The translations under genes and the position numbers were made by a program. Shown here piece after piece: positions 36,340 through 44,852 of a stretch of DNA of 64,000 nt. Source of the stretch: UBA12202 sp002691725 (GTDB lineage: Bacteria; Pseudomonadota; Alphaproteobacteria; Puniceispirillales; UBA1172); NCBI GenBank assembly GCA_965660675.1, contig CBFIAU010000002.1, positions 242,814-306,813 on the forward strand, in the 5' to 3' direction. The notes under the pieces are model-generated. The model was given only the letters and a program-made list of their open reading frames with translations, was not told the origin of the DNA and did not search any database. Every line of letters starts with the position of its first letter. The stretch's first letter is position 1.

Positions 36340-37305
36340 ATGCTGATCCAAAAAAAGCCAAGCTGGTTTATCCCTGAACATAAGGCAACCCCTGAAAGCG
36401 TTTATGTTAACCGAAGGCAGATTCTAGCGGCAATGGGATTTGGTCTAGCCGGAGGCTTAGGCATCCTTCCCTCAATGGCGCCCTCAACGGCAGCGGCGGC
36501 GATATCCGGATTTCCGGCTCAGCGCAATCCCGCCTACACCCTTGATCGTGACATCAGCCCTGAGGAAGAGGCGACGACCTATACCAATTTTTATGAGTTT
36601 GGCTCATCAAAAAATATTTTTCGGCAGGCTCAGCGCCTTAGAACTGACCCCTGGAAAGTTAAGATTAGGGGTATGGTAGAGGAAAAGATCACCATAGATG
36701 CTGAGGATTTAATTGCCAAATTAGGCGATCAGGAAGAACGGCTTTATCGCCATCGCTGTGTCGAAACATGGGCCATGGCGGTGCCGTGGACTGGTGTTCC
36801 TTTAGCCAAGCTGGTGCAACTTGCAAAACCCTTGCCGGAGGCTAAATATCTGCGTTTTGAGACATTTCATGATCCTGATATTGCGCCCGGCCAACGCCAG
36901 AGCTGGTATCCATGGCCATATGTTGAGGGGATAACAATAGAAGAAGCGCAAAATGAATTGCCATTTTTGGCAACAGGGATTTACGGCAAGCCAATGCCTA
37001 ATCAAAATGGCGCGCCATTGCGTCTGGTTCTGCCTTGGAAATATGGCTTCAAATCGATTAAGTCAATCACGCGGATTAGCTTTACGGACAAACGTCCAGT
37101 CAGTTTCTGGGAAGAACTGCAAGCTCGTGAATATGGTTTCTGGGCGAATGTTAATCCGGATTTTGATCACCCGCGATGGAGCCAGGCAACCGAACGTATG
37201 CTGGGAAGCGATGAGCGTATTCCAACCCTGCTTTATAATGGATATGCTGATCAAGTGGCGCATCTATACGCCGATATGCCGCAAACCCGCGACCTCTTTT
37301 TCTAG
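36340..37305 (+). CDS. msrP: Protein-methionine-sulfoxide reductase catalytic subunit MsrP (YedY family)
   Basis: 321 aa, periplasmic molybdoenzyme of the sulfite-oxidase fold that repairs oxidised methionines. Tat signal: NRRQILAAMGFGLAGG at about residues 24-39, cleavage near 60. The molybdenum-ligating cysteine is in YRHRCVETWAMAVPWTG; NGAPLRLVLPWKYGFKS carries the cofactor-binding end. An upstream ATG at 36322 is in frame, but GTGGAG is spaced for 36340. The haem partner MsrQ is not adjacent. The cofactor genes lie 7 kb upstream. Confidence 0.93.
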   Translation: MLIQKKPSWFIPEHKATPESVYVNRRQILAAMGFGLAGGLGILPSMAPSTAAAAISGFPAQRNPAYTLDRDISPEEEATTYTNFYEFGSSKNIFRQAQRLRTDPWKVKIRGMVEEKITIDAEDLIAKLGDQEERLYRHRCVETWAMAVPWTGVPLAKLVQLAKPLPEAKYLRFETFHDPDIAPGQRQSWYPWPYVEGITIEEAQNELPFLATGIYGKPMPNQNGAPLRLVLPWKYGFKSIKSITRISFTDKRPVSFWEELQAREYGFWANVNPDFDHPRWSQATERMLGSDERIPTLLYNGYADQVAHLYADMPQTRDLFF

Positions 37306-37308
37306 GGA

Positions 37309-38325
37309 TTAGCTCTCGCTATTCAAACCCATCCGCTCAGCAAGAATATTGGCGATGCGGGTGGTTTCATCTAGCCGTTTATCATTATGCAGAAAGAAAT
37401 GATAAAATGAGATCTGGTCAATGGATTCGGTGTATCCGCCCTCTTGTAGAGTTTTATGGAACATCTTAACACGGCCAGATTCAGGCTTTAATTCGGCAAC
37501 ATAGACAGGTTTTCCCATTGATGCCGCCTCTGACGTCATATTGACGCTATCTGCTGTCACCACAATCGCATCCGCCGCCGTCAATATCCACGGATAAGGA
37601 TTGGGCGTTGTGCCATCCCACCACCAATGATTTGTGTCGGCTAAGGCAGAGGTCATGGCGCTACGGGTGCTAACAAGACTGCGCCGTGATGGTATCAAAA
37701 TCAGCGACGCTTCGGTCATGGCAGCAAGATCAGCCAGAGTCTGACCAAAGCGCGCATAATCTTGATCATGAACCTGATAACGGCGGTTTGAGCCGCCAAT
37801 GAGCGCAACTATTTTACGGCCTTCCATATTTGTCACGGCATCGGGCAGGTCTTGTTTTTTGCTCATTAATGTAGTCATGCGGTTGAGTGAGCCCAACGTG
37901 ACCAAGACATTGTCACTGCGCAAGTGATCATGCGAAGGGACAACCAGCCAATCAAACCAGTCAGCAGGCATGCGCGGGTCTTGAATATGAATAGTTTTGA
38001 TATGGCCCTTACCATAGCGGCGCATCATCATGGATAACGGCGCATGGCGGCGGCCGGTTGTGATGACAATATCAGGCATACCGTGGCTTTTGATAGCATC
38101 TTTCAAGGAGCTTGGCATAGGGCATGCCCCCATTTTTGCAAGCCGCGGGAAGGCGCGCATGAGTGATCCTGGCTTGACATGGATTAAACGCACGTCTTCG
38201 GACAGGCTTTCGGCAAGGCCTAGCGATTGCACCTCCATGCCCATGGTACCGTCACTGATAACCCAGATGGTCTGGGCGGCTAGAGCGGAAGATGATGTTG
38301 TTTTATTAGTCATTATCGAAACCAT
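37309..38325 (-). CDS. ELM1/GtrOC1 family protein (mitochondrial fission ELM1-like)
   Basis: 338 aa, PF06258. The start TIWVISDGTMGMEVQSLGLAESL, the central IVALIGGSNRRYQV and the C-terminal VVTADSVNMTSEAASMGKPVYV are family features and indicate a GT-B glycosyltransferase-like fold. The bacterial function is not established; cell-envelope glycosylation is a guess. Converges with msrP with a 3-bp gap. Confidence 0.85.
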   Translation of the reverse strand: MVSIMTNKTTSSSALAAQTIWVISDGTMGMEVQSLGLAESLSEDVRLIHVKPGSLMRAFPRLAKMGACPMPSSLKDAIKSHGMPDIVITTGRRHAPLSMMMRRYGKGHIKTIHIQDPRMPADWFDWLVVPSHDHLRSDNVLVTLGSLNRMTTLMSKKQDLPDAVTNMEGRKIVALIGGSNRRYQVHDQDYARFGQTLADLAAMTEASLILIPSRRSLVSTRSAMTSALADTNHWWWDGTTPNPYPWILTAADAIVVTADSVNMTSEAASMGKPVYVAELKPESGRVKMFHKTLQEGGYTESIDQISFYHFFLHNDKRLDETTRIANILAERMGLNSES

Positions 38326-38373
38326 ACTTCATTTTCAGGTTATCTGCTGGCTTTGCATTTAGGGTTTAAAGTT

Positions 38374-38401
38374 ACAATATAAAAATTAATTTCAATATTG
38401 T
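38374..38401. promoter_or_regulatory. Inverted repeat upstream of the Lrp-type gene
   Basis: ACAATAT and ATATTGT form perfect 7-bp arms 14 bp apart in an AT-rich region 78 bp before the regulator's start. Autoregulation by the Lrp-type protein is possible; AT-rich chance symmetry is the alternative. Confidence 0.3.
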
Positions 38402-38478
38402 GTAATAATATTGCTCTTTATCCAAGATTAGAATAGTAGTTATATATTAAAGCCTCAGTCAGACTAAAGGAAGAATAT

Positions 38479-38952
38479 ATGTCCAACCGAGCAAAATTAG
38501 ATGACGTTGACCGCCGTATTCTGCGAGATCTCCAAACCGATGGGCGAATGACAAATGTAGAACTAGCTAAGCGTATCGGGATTTCTGCACCACCATGTTT
38601 GCGCCGTGTTCGCGCATTAGAAGAAAGTAATGTGATCAGAGGATATCACGCTGATATCAATCCTGATGCGATGGGATATTCGGTAACGGTTTTTGCCTTT
38701 GTTGGCTTGTCTAGTCAGGCTGAACACGATTTGAAAGAGTTTGAAAAAACCGTCGCGCAATGGCCGGAAGTGCTTGAATGTCATATGCTGGTCGGCGAAA
38801 CTGATTTCTTGCTGAAAATAATGGCGCAAGACTGGGATAGTTTTCAGGTTTTCCTGACATCAAAATTAACGCCAGCGCCAAATGTTAGTCATGTTAAGAC
38901 AGCCTTGGTAATCCGTTCAGGGAAAGCAGGGAATGGCGTTCCTATTGAATAA
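38479..38952 (+). CDS. Lrp/AsnC-family transcriptional regulator
   Basis: 157 aa. HTH: LDDVDRRILRDLQTDGRMTNVELAKRIGISAPPCLRRVRALEESNVI. The RAM ligand domain follows (VTVFAFVGLSSQ... VLECHMLVGETDFLLKIMAQD). Feast/famine regulators of this type sense amino acids and often control themselves; the target here is not visible. Preceded by AAAGGAAG as ribosome-binding site. The gene is alone between divergent ELM1 and convergent greA. Confidence 0.94.
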   Translation: MSNRAKLDDVDRRILRDLQTDGRMTNVELAKRIGISAPPCLRRVRALEESNVIRGYHADINPDAMGYSVTVFAFVGLSSQAEHDLKEFEKTVAQWPEVLECHMLVGETDFLLKIMAQDWDSFQVFLTSKLTPAPNVSHVKTALVIRSGKAGNGVPIE

Positions 38953-38990
38953 CCGCCTTCGCCGTTATCGCATAAAGCCGGACGCGCGTC

Positions 38991-39470
38991 TCAGACAGAT
39001 AACAGCTTGACGTCAACCACCTCAAACATTTTGGTGCCGCGAGGTGTTCGAACCTCAACGCTGTCGCCAACACGTTTTCCGATGAGGGCTCTGGCAATGG
39101 GCGATGATGTTGATATCAGCCCTTTGGATAAATCAGCTTCATAAGGTCCAACGATTGAATAGACGGATTCTTCATCTGTATCTTCATCTGCTACGGTGAC
39201 AATAGTGCCAAAGGTAATGGTTTCGCCTGTCAGCTGGCTCATATTAATGACTTCCGCGCGGCTAACAACATCCTCGAGTTCAGCAACGCGCCCCTCAATA
39301 AATGACTGGCGTTCACGAGCAGCATGATATTCAGCATTTTCGGATAAATCGCCATGCTCACGAGCAGCGGCAATAGCCTTAATAACAGCTGGCCGTTCTT
39401 CGGTTTTCAATTTCATCAACTCAGTCTTGATTGTTTCAAGTCCGAGAGCGGTAAATGGAACTTTTTCCAT
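38991..39470 (-). CDS. greA: Transcription elongation factor GreA
   Basis: 159 aa. The N-terminal coiled coil with EHGDLSENAEYHAARERQSFIEGR bears the acidic tip that stimulates transcript cleavage by backtracked RNA polymerase; the C-terminal FKBP-like domain ends ...TKMFEVVDVKLL. ATG at 39468-39470 gives the family length; an upstream extended reading from 39503 is unlikely. It follows carB on the same strand, a common alphaproteobacterial order. Confidence 0.95.
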   Translation of the reverse strand: MEKVPFTALGLETIKTELMKLKTEERPAVIKAIAAAREHGDLSENAEYHAARERQSFIEGRVAELEDVVSRAEVINMSQLTGETITFGTIVTVADEDTDEESVYSIVGPYEADLSKGLISTSSPIARALIGKRVGDSVEVRTPRGTKMFEVVDVKLLSV

Positions 39471-39544
39471 GGCTATATCCTTATCAATCATTAAACCTAG
39501 CAAGGGCTGATACTGTTTTGCCAGTAAAAAATAACAGTGAGAAA

Positions 39545-42500
39545 TTAATTATTGTTAAGGTAGGATTGAATAGACCTGACCGCAAGAGTGCCTTTTTTAA
39601 TCGTCTCAATAGCGGTAACAGCGGCCTTTGCCTCTGATATGGTTGTGTAATACGGAATATTATTCGTCAAAGCCGTCTGCCGCAGGGAAAAGCTATCTTT
39701 AATGGACGCTTCGCCTTGCGCGGTATTGAAGACCACATCAATTCTACCTTCAAGCATATAGTCAACCGCATGAGGGGAGCCTTGCTGGACTTTATTGACA
39801 TGTTCTGTGGGAACACCAGCCTTGGTCAGGGCTTTTGCGGTGCCAGATGTAGCAATGATAGCAAATCCTAATTCATGGAGATCGCGGCAAATATCAATAA
39901 TTAGCGGCTTATCCTCATCTTTGACTGAAATAAACACCGCCCCTTGATCGGGCAGGAAAACACTGGCACCAAGCTGGCTTTTGGTAAAGGCATGAGCAAA
40001 ATCAGGGCCAATGCCCATCACCTCTCCAGTAGATTTCATTTCAGGCCCTAAAAAAACATCAACCCCAGGGAAGCGTTGGAAAGGAAACACCGCTTCTTTG
40101 ACCGCAACATGCTGCATAGCGGTTTTCTCAAGAGCAAAATCAGCCAGCTTTTCCCCTGCCATAATGCGCGCGGCGAGTTTCGCCATAGCAACCCCTGTGG
40201 CTTTTGCGACAAAGGGAACGGTTCGGCTGGCTCTCGGATTGACCTCAAGCAGATAGACAACATCATCCTTGATCGCAAATTGCACATTCATCAAGCCAAC
40301 AACGCCTAAAGCCATAGCCAGATCAACCGTCTGGCGTTTAATTTCATCCAGCAATTCATCAGAAAGGGTTTGCGGAGGTAATGAACAGGCACTATCACCA
40401 GAATGGATGCCAGCCTCCTCAATATGTTCCATGATGCCGCCAATATACACATCTTTGCCATCACAAAGCGCATCAACATCAATCTCAGTCGCTTGATTGA
40501 GAAAGCCATCAATCAGCACCGGATTTTTGCCAGAAACAATCACCGCCTTCGACATATAATGCTTTAACTGATCAAGGTTATGGACGACTTCCATAGCACG
40601 CCCACCAAGCACATATGAGGGGCGGATAACCACGGGAAAACCGATCCGTTCAACCACCGCGCAAGCATCATCAAGCGATGTTGCTATGCCATTGGCAGGC
40701 TGATGCATCTTCAAATCTTCGATAAGGTGCTGAAACCGTTCTCTGTCTTCGGCCAAATCAATCGCGTTTGGACTTGTTCCAAGAATAGGGATATTTTCGG
40801 CTTCTATGGCGGCGGCAATTTTGAGCGGCGTTTGGCCGCCAAGTTGCACAACAACACCTTTCAATGTACCGTTTTGCTGCTCATTTTTGAGAATGGCCAA
40901 GACATCTTCGGCGGTCAATGGTTCAAAATAAAGCCGATCAGATGTATCATAATCTGTTGATACGGTTTCCGGATTACAGTTGATCATGATGGTCTCATAC
41001 CCTTGATCACGCAGGGCATAGGCAGCATGAACACAGCAATAATCAAACTCAATCCCTTGCCCGATACGGTTAGGCCCGCCACCTAAAATGACGATTTTTT
41101 CACGCTCCGATGGCCTTGCTTCACATTGCCGGCCAGCTGTCGCTTCATAGGTGGAATAGAGATAAGCCGTATCAGATGAGAACTCCGCCGCGCAAGTATC
41201 AATGCGTTTGAACACAGGGCGAACACCCATATCCTCACGCTTGTTGCGGATATCCATCTCATCATGATCTGTCAGCGCCGCTAGCCTGCTGTCGCTAAAC
41301 CCCATGGCTTTCAAGGCGAGCATATCATTGGCATTTTGCGGGATGCCATTTGCCTGAACAGCTTTCTCAGCATCAATAATAGCCTCAATTTCGCGCAGAA
41401 ACCACATATCCCAGCTTGTCGCCTCAGCAATGACATCTANNNNNNNNNNNNNNNNNNNNNNNNNNNNNNNNNNNNNNNNNNNNNNNNNNNNNNNNNNNNN
41501 NNNNNNNNNNNNNNNNNNNNNNNNNNNNNNNNNNNCTATGCTGATATCATGGCGGAATGCGGTGGCAATACGCATCAGACGTTCAGGGATACGCTCACCG
41601 AGCCAGCCTCTAATCATATCTTCAGATAAATCACCGCTAGTCGAGGCAGGCATGTCATCACCGCCCAGACCATCAAGGCCAATTTCAAGCGAGCGTAACG
41701 CTTTTTGGAAAGATTCACGAAAGCTCCGGCCAATTGCCATCGTCTCACCAACCGATTTCATAGATGTGCTGAGGTGATGATCTGCGCCCGGAAACTTCTC
41801 AAAGGTGAAGCGCGGAATTTTGGTGACAATATAATCAATCGTCGGCTCAAAACTGGCTGGTGTGACGCCAGTGATATCATTATCAAGCTCATCTAACGTG
41901 TAACCGACCGCCAGTTTCGCAGCAATCCGGGCAATTGGAAATCCAGTAGCTTTTGAGGCAAGGGCAGATGATCGGCTCACCCGTGGGTTCATTTCTATCA
42001 CCAACTGGCGGCCAGTATTTGGGCAGACAGCAAATTGAACGTTTGAGCCGCCAGTATCAACACCAATTTCCCTTAGCACAGCAAGCGATGCGTCACGCAT
42101 AACTTGATATTCTTTATCGGTCAGGGTGAGCGCTGGCGCAACCGTAATACTATCGCCTGTATGAACGCCCATTGGGTCGACATTTTCAATCGAACAGATA
42201 ATGATAGCGTTATCCGCTTTGTCGCGGACAACCTCCATCTCAAACTCTTTCCAGCCCAGCACGGATTCTTCAATGAGAACTTCACTGACTGGCGATTTGC
42301 TTAATCCGTTTTTGACAATATCTTCAAACTCAATCCGGTTAAAGGCAATGCCGCCACCCTCACCACCAAGGGTGAAAGACGGGCGGATAATTGCGGGCAA
42401 GCCAATCGCATCAAGAGACTCTAGCGCCTGCTCAAAGTTATTGACGACTTGCGAGCGCGGGCTTTCAAGACCGATTTTATCCATCGCTTTGCGGAAAAGC

Positions 42501-42889
42501 TCTCTGTCCTCGGCTTTTTCAATGGCATTGATTGTCGCCCCGATCAGCTCAACGCCTTGTTTGGCAAGAAAGCCATTACGCGCCAGATTAAGCGCCGTGT
42601 TGAGTGCGGTTTGCCCACCCATGGTTGGCAGTAAGGCATCAGGTTTTTCAAGCGCAATGATCTTGCTTACCATTTCAGGAGTAATCGGCTCAATATAGGT
42701 GGCATCAGCCATGTCTGGATCAGTCATGATAGTGGCTGGATTCGAATTGACCAGTATAATGCGATAACCTTCTTCGCGGAGAGCTTTACAGGCCTGCGCC
42801 CCGGAATAATCAAACTCACACGCTTGCCCAATAATGATAGGGCCAGCACCAATGATCATAATAGATTGAATATCGTTACGTCTTGGCAT
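39545..42889 (-). CDS. carB: Carbamoyl-phosphate synthase large subunit (contains an assembly gap)
   Basis: 1114 codons including 32-33 unknown ones. Makes carbamoyl phosphate from glutamine-derived ammonia, bicarbonate and two ATP for arginine and pyrimidines. Two ATP-grasp halves are clear: IMIIGAGPIIIGQACEFDYSG at the start and VILGGGPNRIGQGIEFDYCC in the middle; the C-terminal MGS-like allosteric domain includes VFISVKDEDKPLI. Ns at 41440-41535 fall between the two halves (96 positions, 32 codons, frame preserved as given), so the true gap length is uncertain. The start overlaps carA's end by 14 bases. Confidence 0.95.
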   Translation of the reverse strand: MPRRNDIQSIMIIGAGPIIIGQACEFDYSGAQACKALREEGYRIILVNSNPATIMTDPDMADATYIEPITPEMVSKIIALEKPDALLPTMGGQTALNTALNLARNGFLAKQGVELIGATINAIEKAEDRELFRKAMDKIGLESPRSQVVNNFEQALESLDAIGLPAIIRPSFTLGGEGGGIAFNRIEFEDIVKNGLSKSPVSEVLIEESVLGWKEFEMEVVRDKADNAIIICSIENVDPMGVHTGDSITVAPALTLTDKEYQVMRDASLAVLREIGVDTGGSNVQFAVCPNTGRQLVIEMNPRVSRSSALASKATGFPIARIAAKLAVGYTLDELDNDITGVTPASFEPTIDYIVTKIPRFTFEKFPGADHHLSTSMKSVGETMAIGRSFRESFQKALRSLEIGLDGLGGDDMPASTSGDLSEDMIRGWLGERIPERLMRIATAFRHDISIXXXXXXXXXXXXXXXXXXXXXXXXXXXXXXXXXDVIAEATSWDMWFLREIEAIIDAEKAVQANGIPQNANDMLALKAMGFSDSRLAALTDHDEMDIRNKREDMGVRPVFKRIDTCAAEFSSDTAYLYSTYEATAGRQCEARPSEREKIVILGGGPNRIGQGIEFDYCCVHAAYALRDQGYETIMINCNPETVSTDYDTSDRLYFEPLTAEDVLAILKNEQQNGTLKGVVVQLGGQTPLKIAAAIEAENIPILGTSPNAIDLAEDRERFQHLIEDLKMHQPANGIATSLDDACAVVERIGFPVVIRPSYVLGGRAMEVVHNLDQLKHYMSKAVIVSGKNPVLIDGFLNQATEIDVDALCDGKDVYIGGIMEHIEEAGIHSGDSACSLPPQTLSDELLDEIKRQTVDLAMALGVVGLMNVQFAIKDDVVYLLEVNPRASRTVPFVAKATGVAMAKLAARIMAGEKLADFALEKTAMQHVAVKEAVFPFQRFPGVDVFLGPEMKSTGEVMGIGPDFAHAFTKSQLGASVFLPDQGAVFISVKDEDKPLIIDICRDLHELGFAIIATSGTAKALTKAGVPTEHVNKVQQGSPHAVDYMLEGRIDVVFNTAQGEASIKDSFSLRQTALTNNIPYYTTISEAKAAVTAIETIKKGTLAVRSIQSYLNNN
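41440..41535. other. Assembly gap (run of N)
   Basis: 96 consecutive undetermined bases within carB. The length is a multiple of three and the frame is continuous on both sides; this may be an estimated gap size. Confidence 0.99.
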
Positions 42890-44081
42890 GTTGTGACCTG
42901 TCAGATTGGGCTTTGCTGATCATCTCGGCAAATCGCTTGAACAAATGATGCGCGTCATGCGGCCCTGGCGATGCCTCGGGGTGGTATTGAACACAGAAAA
43001 CAGGAAGCGATTTATGCTTTAACCCCTCAATACTTTGATCAAAGAGCGAGATATGGGTGACTTCTAATGTGTCGGGCAGACTATCTGTATCAACGGCAAA
43101 ACCGTGATTTTGGCTAGTGATTTCAATCATGCCAGTGGCATATTCTTTGACTGGATGATTGGCGCCGCGATGCCCTCGATGCATCTTGAAGGTTTTGGCG
43201 CCAAAGGCTTCAGCGATCAGCTGATGGCCGATACAAATCCCAAAGATCGGAACGCCTTGCTCAGCTATGCTGCGAATCTGTGAGGCGGCATAGCGCGCTG
43301 TTTCAGCAGGGTCACCAGGGCCATTTGAAAGGAACACCCCATCAGGACGCATGGCCATCACCGTATCGGCATCAGTATCAGCAGGAACAACAGTAACTTT
43401 GCCCGCAACATCACCTAAGCAGTGCAAGATATTCAGCTTGCAGCCATAATCAAAAGAAACGATATGAAGCCCGTCAGGGTTAACTTTGCGGTAACGATCA
43501 CTTTCTTTGATCCAGCCTGCTTCGTCCCAGTTATGGGCGCTCTCCGATGTCACGTCGCCAGCCAGCTCCATGCCAGCAAGACCATGCCAATCCTGTGCCA
43601 TAGCCTTGAGGGCAGGGATATCAAACTCACCATTATAATTGACGGCAAGCACGCCTTTGGGCGCGCCTTTATCACGGATCCGGTGGGTTAACGCTCTGGT
43701 ATCTATGCCGGCAATGCCGGGCATTGCTATTGATTTCAGCCATCTATCAAGAGTATCATTAGCCCGATAATTTGATGCGCTAGTTGGCAGATGCGCCAAG
43801 ACGATACCAAGGGCAGCTGGCGATACGGATTCCATATCAATGGCGTTGGTGCCTGTGTTGCCAATATGGGGGAAGGTAAAGGTAATAATCTGACCAGCAT
43901 AAGATAAATCGGTAATAATTTCCTGATAGCCGGTCATTGATGTGTTGAAACAGACTTCACCAACGCGAATAGTTTCCGCACCAAATCCTTGTCCTGCAAA
44001 GATGCTGTTGTCGTCTAGAATCAGTAATGCTGTTGGTTTTTCTGGGGAGGGTTGAAATATGTCAAATGATTTCGGTTTCAT
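42876..44081 (-). CDS. carA: Carbamoyl-phosphate synthase small subunit
   Basis: 401 aa from ATG at 44079-44081; an in-frame GTG at 44108 could extend it by nine residues. The class I glutamine amidotransferase domain has IFGICIGHQLIAEAFGAK with the catalytic cysteine and FCVQYHPEASPGPHD with the catalytic histidine and glutamate. It supplies ammonia to CarB, whose gene overlaps its 3' end. Divergent from the YqeY gene; the 200-bp divergent region shows no element that I could identify. Confidence 0.96.
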   Translation of the reverse strand: MKPKSFDIFQPSPEKPTALLILDDNSIFAGQGFGAETIRVGEVCFNTSMTGYQEIITDLSYAGQIITFTFPHIGNTGTNAIDMESVSPAALGIVLAHLPTSASNYRANDTLDRWLKSIAMPGIAGIDTRALTHRIRDKGAPKGVLAVNYNGEFDIPALKAMAQDWHGLAGMELAGDVTSESAHNWDEAGWIKESDRYRKVNPDGLHIVSFDYGCKLNILHCLGDVAGKVTVVPADTDADTVMAMRPDGVFLSNGPGDPAETARYAASQIRSIAEQGVPIFGICIGHQLIAEAFGAKTFKMHRGHRGANHPVKEYATGMIEITSQNHGFAVDTDSLPDTLEVTHISLFDQSIEGLKHKSLPVFCVQYHPEASPGPHDAHHLFKRFAEMISKAQSDRSQHAKT

Positions 44082-44281
44082 TCGCCCTATCAATCCTGTC
44101 TTTATCACCTTCGAATTAGGTAAGACACTTCGTCAGGGGTAATATCTGTATGGGTGGCGTTCGTCAAGCAAATAAGACAAATTTATTTTCCATTTTCAGT
44201 AATCGTGAATGATGACTTGATAGAACAGACGCAGTTGGTCTAGATATACATAAGCCTATAACCTTTAGCGGGGATATGATT

Positions 44282-44743
44282 ATGTTGAGAGAAGCCATTC
44301 AAACAGCTTTGAATGAGGCTCTGAAGTCTGGTCAGACTAAACGGCTGAGTACGTTGCGGTTAATATCGGCAGCACTGAAAGACAAAGATATTGCGGCGCG
44401 AACAAAAGGTAGCGGCGATGCCATTACCGATGATGAGATTCTATCCATGCTTCAGACAATGATTAAGCAACGCCAGGAATCGACTCGTATGTATCGTGAT
44501 GCAGGGCGCGATCAGCTTGCCGAAGATGAAGATAATGAGATTCAAATTATCAGAGAGTTCATGCCAAAGCAGATGGATCATGACGCTGTTATTAATGCCA
44601 TTAATACCGTTATTTCAGAAGTCGATGCCGCATCAGTTAAAGATATGGGTAAGGTTATGGGGCTTTTGAAACAGCGCTATACTGGCCAGATGGACTTTGC
44701 CTCAGCGAGTACCACAGTCAAGGACATGCTGCTTAATCAATAG
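44282..44743 (+). CDS. GatB/YqeY domain-containing protein
   Basis: 153 aa. The helical YqeY domain reads LREAIQTALNEALKSGQTKRLSTLRLISAALKDKDIAAR at its N-terminus and ends with GKVMGLLKQRYTGQMDFA. It resembles the tRNA-binding tail domain of GatB and may bind tRNA or assist amidotransferase, but has no proven role. The ATG at 44282 fits family starts and the GGGGAT ribosome-binding site; an ATG two codons earlier is in frame. It begins the YqeY-dnaG-rpoD run typical of alphaproteobacteria. Confidence 0.9.
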   Translation: MLREAIQTALNEALKSGQTKRLSTLRLISAALKDKDIAARTKGSGDAITDDEILSMLQTMIKQRQESTRMYRDAGRDQLAEDEDNEIQIIREFMPKQMDHDAVINAINTVISEVDAASVKDMGKVMGLLKQRYTGQMDFASASTTVKDMLLNQ

Positions 44744-44852
44744 GCCGAAAGCATGTTGTCTTAATACCTCCAGATCATCAAAGAAGTCTAATTTTGGGGG
44801 CTGATGACAGCACGGGGGATATGGAGCATTTATCCGGCAGGAGGTTGAAGCC

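Noticed and set aside
41440..41535. carB as a broken gene
   Set aside because: The frame continues cleanly on both sides of the N run and all domains are present; it is an assembly gap.
42201..42698. A 165-codon plus-strand frame in carB
   Set aside because: Antisense shadow of a conserved gene, serine-rich composition typical of such frames.
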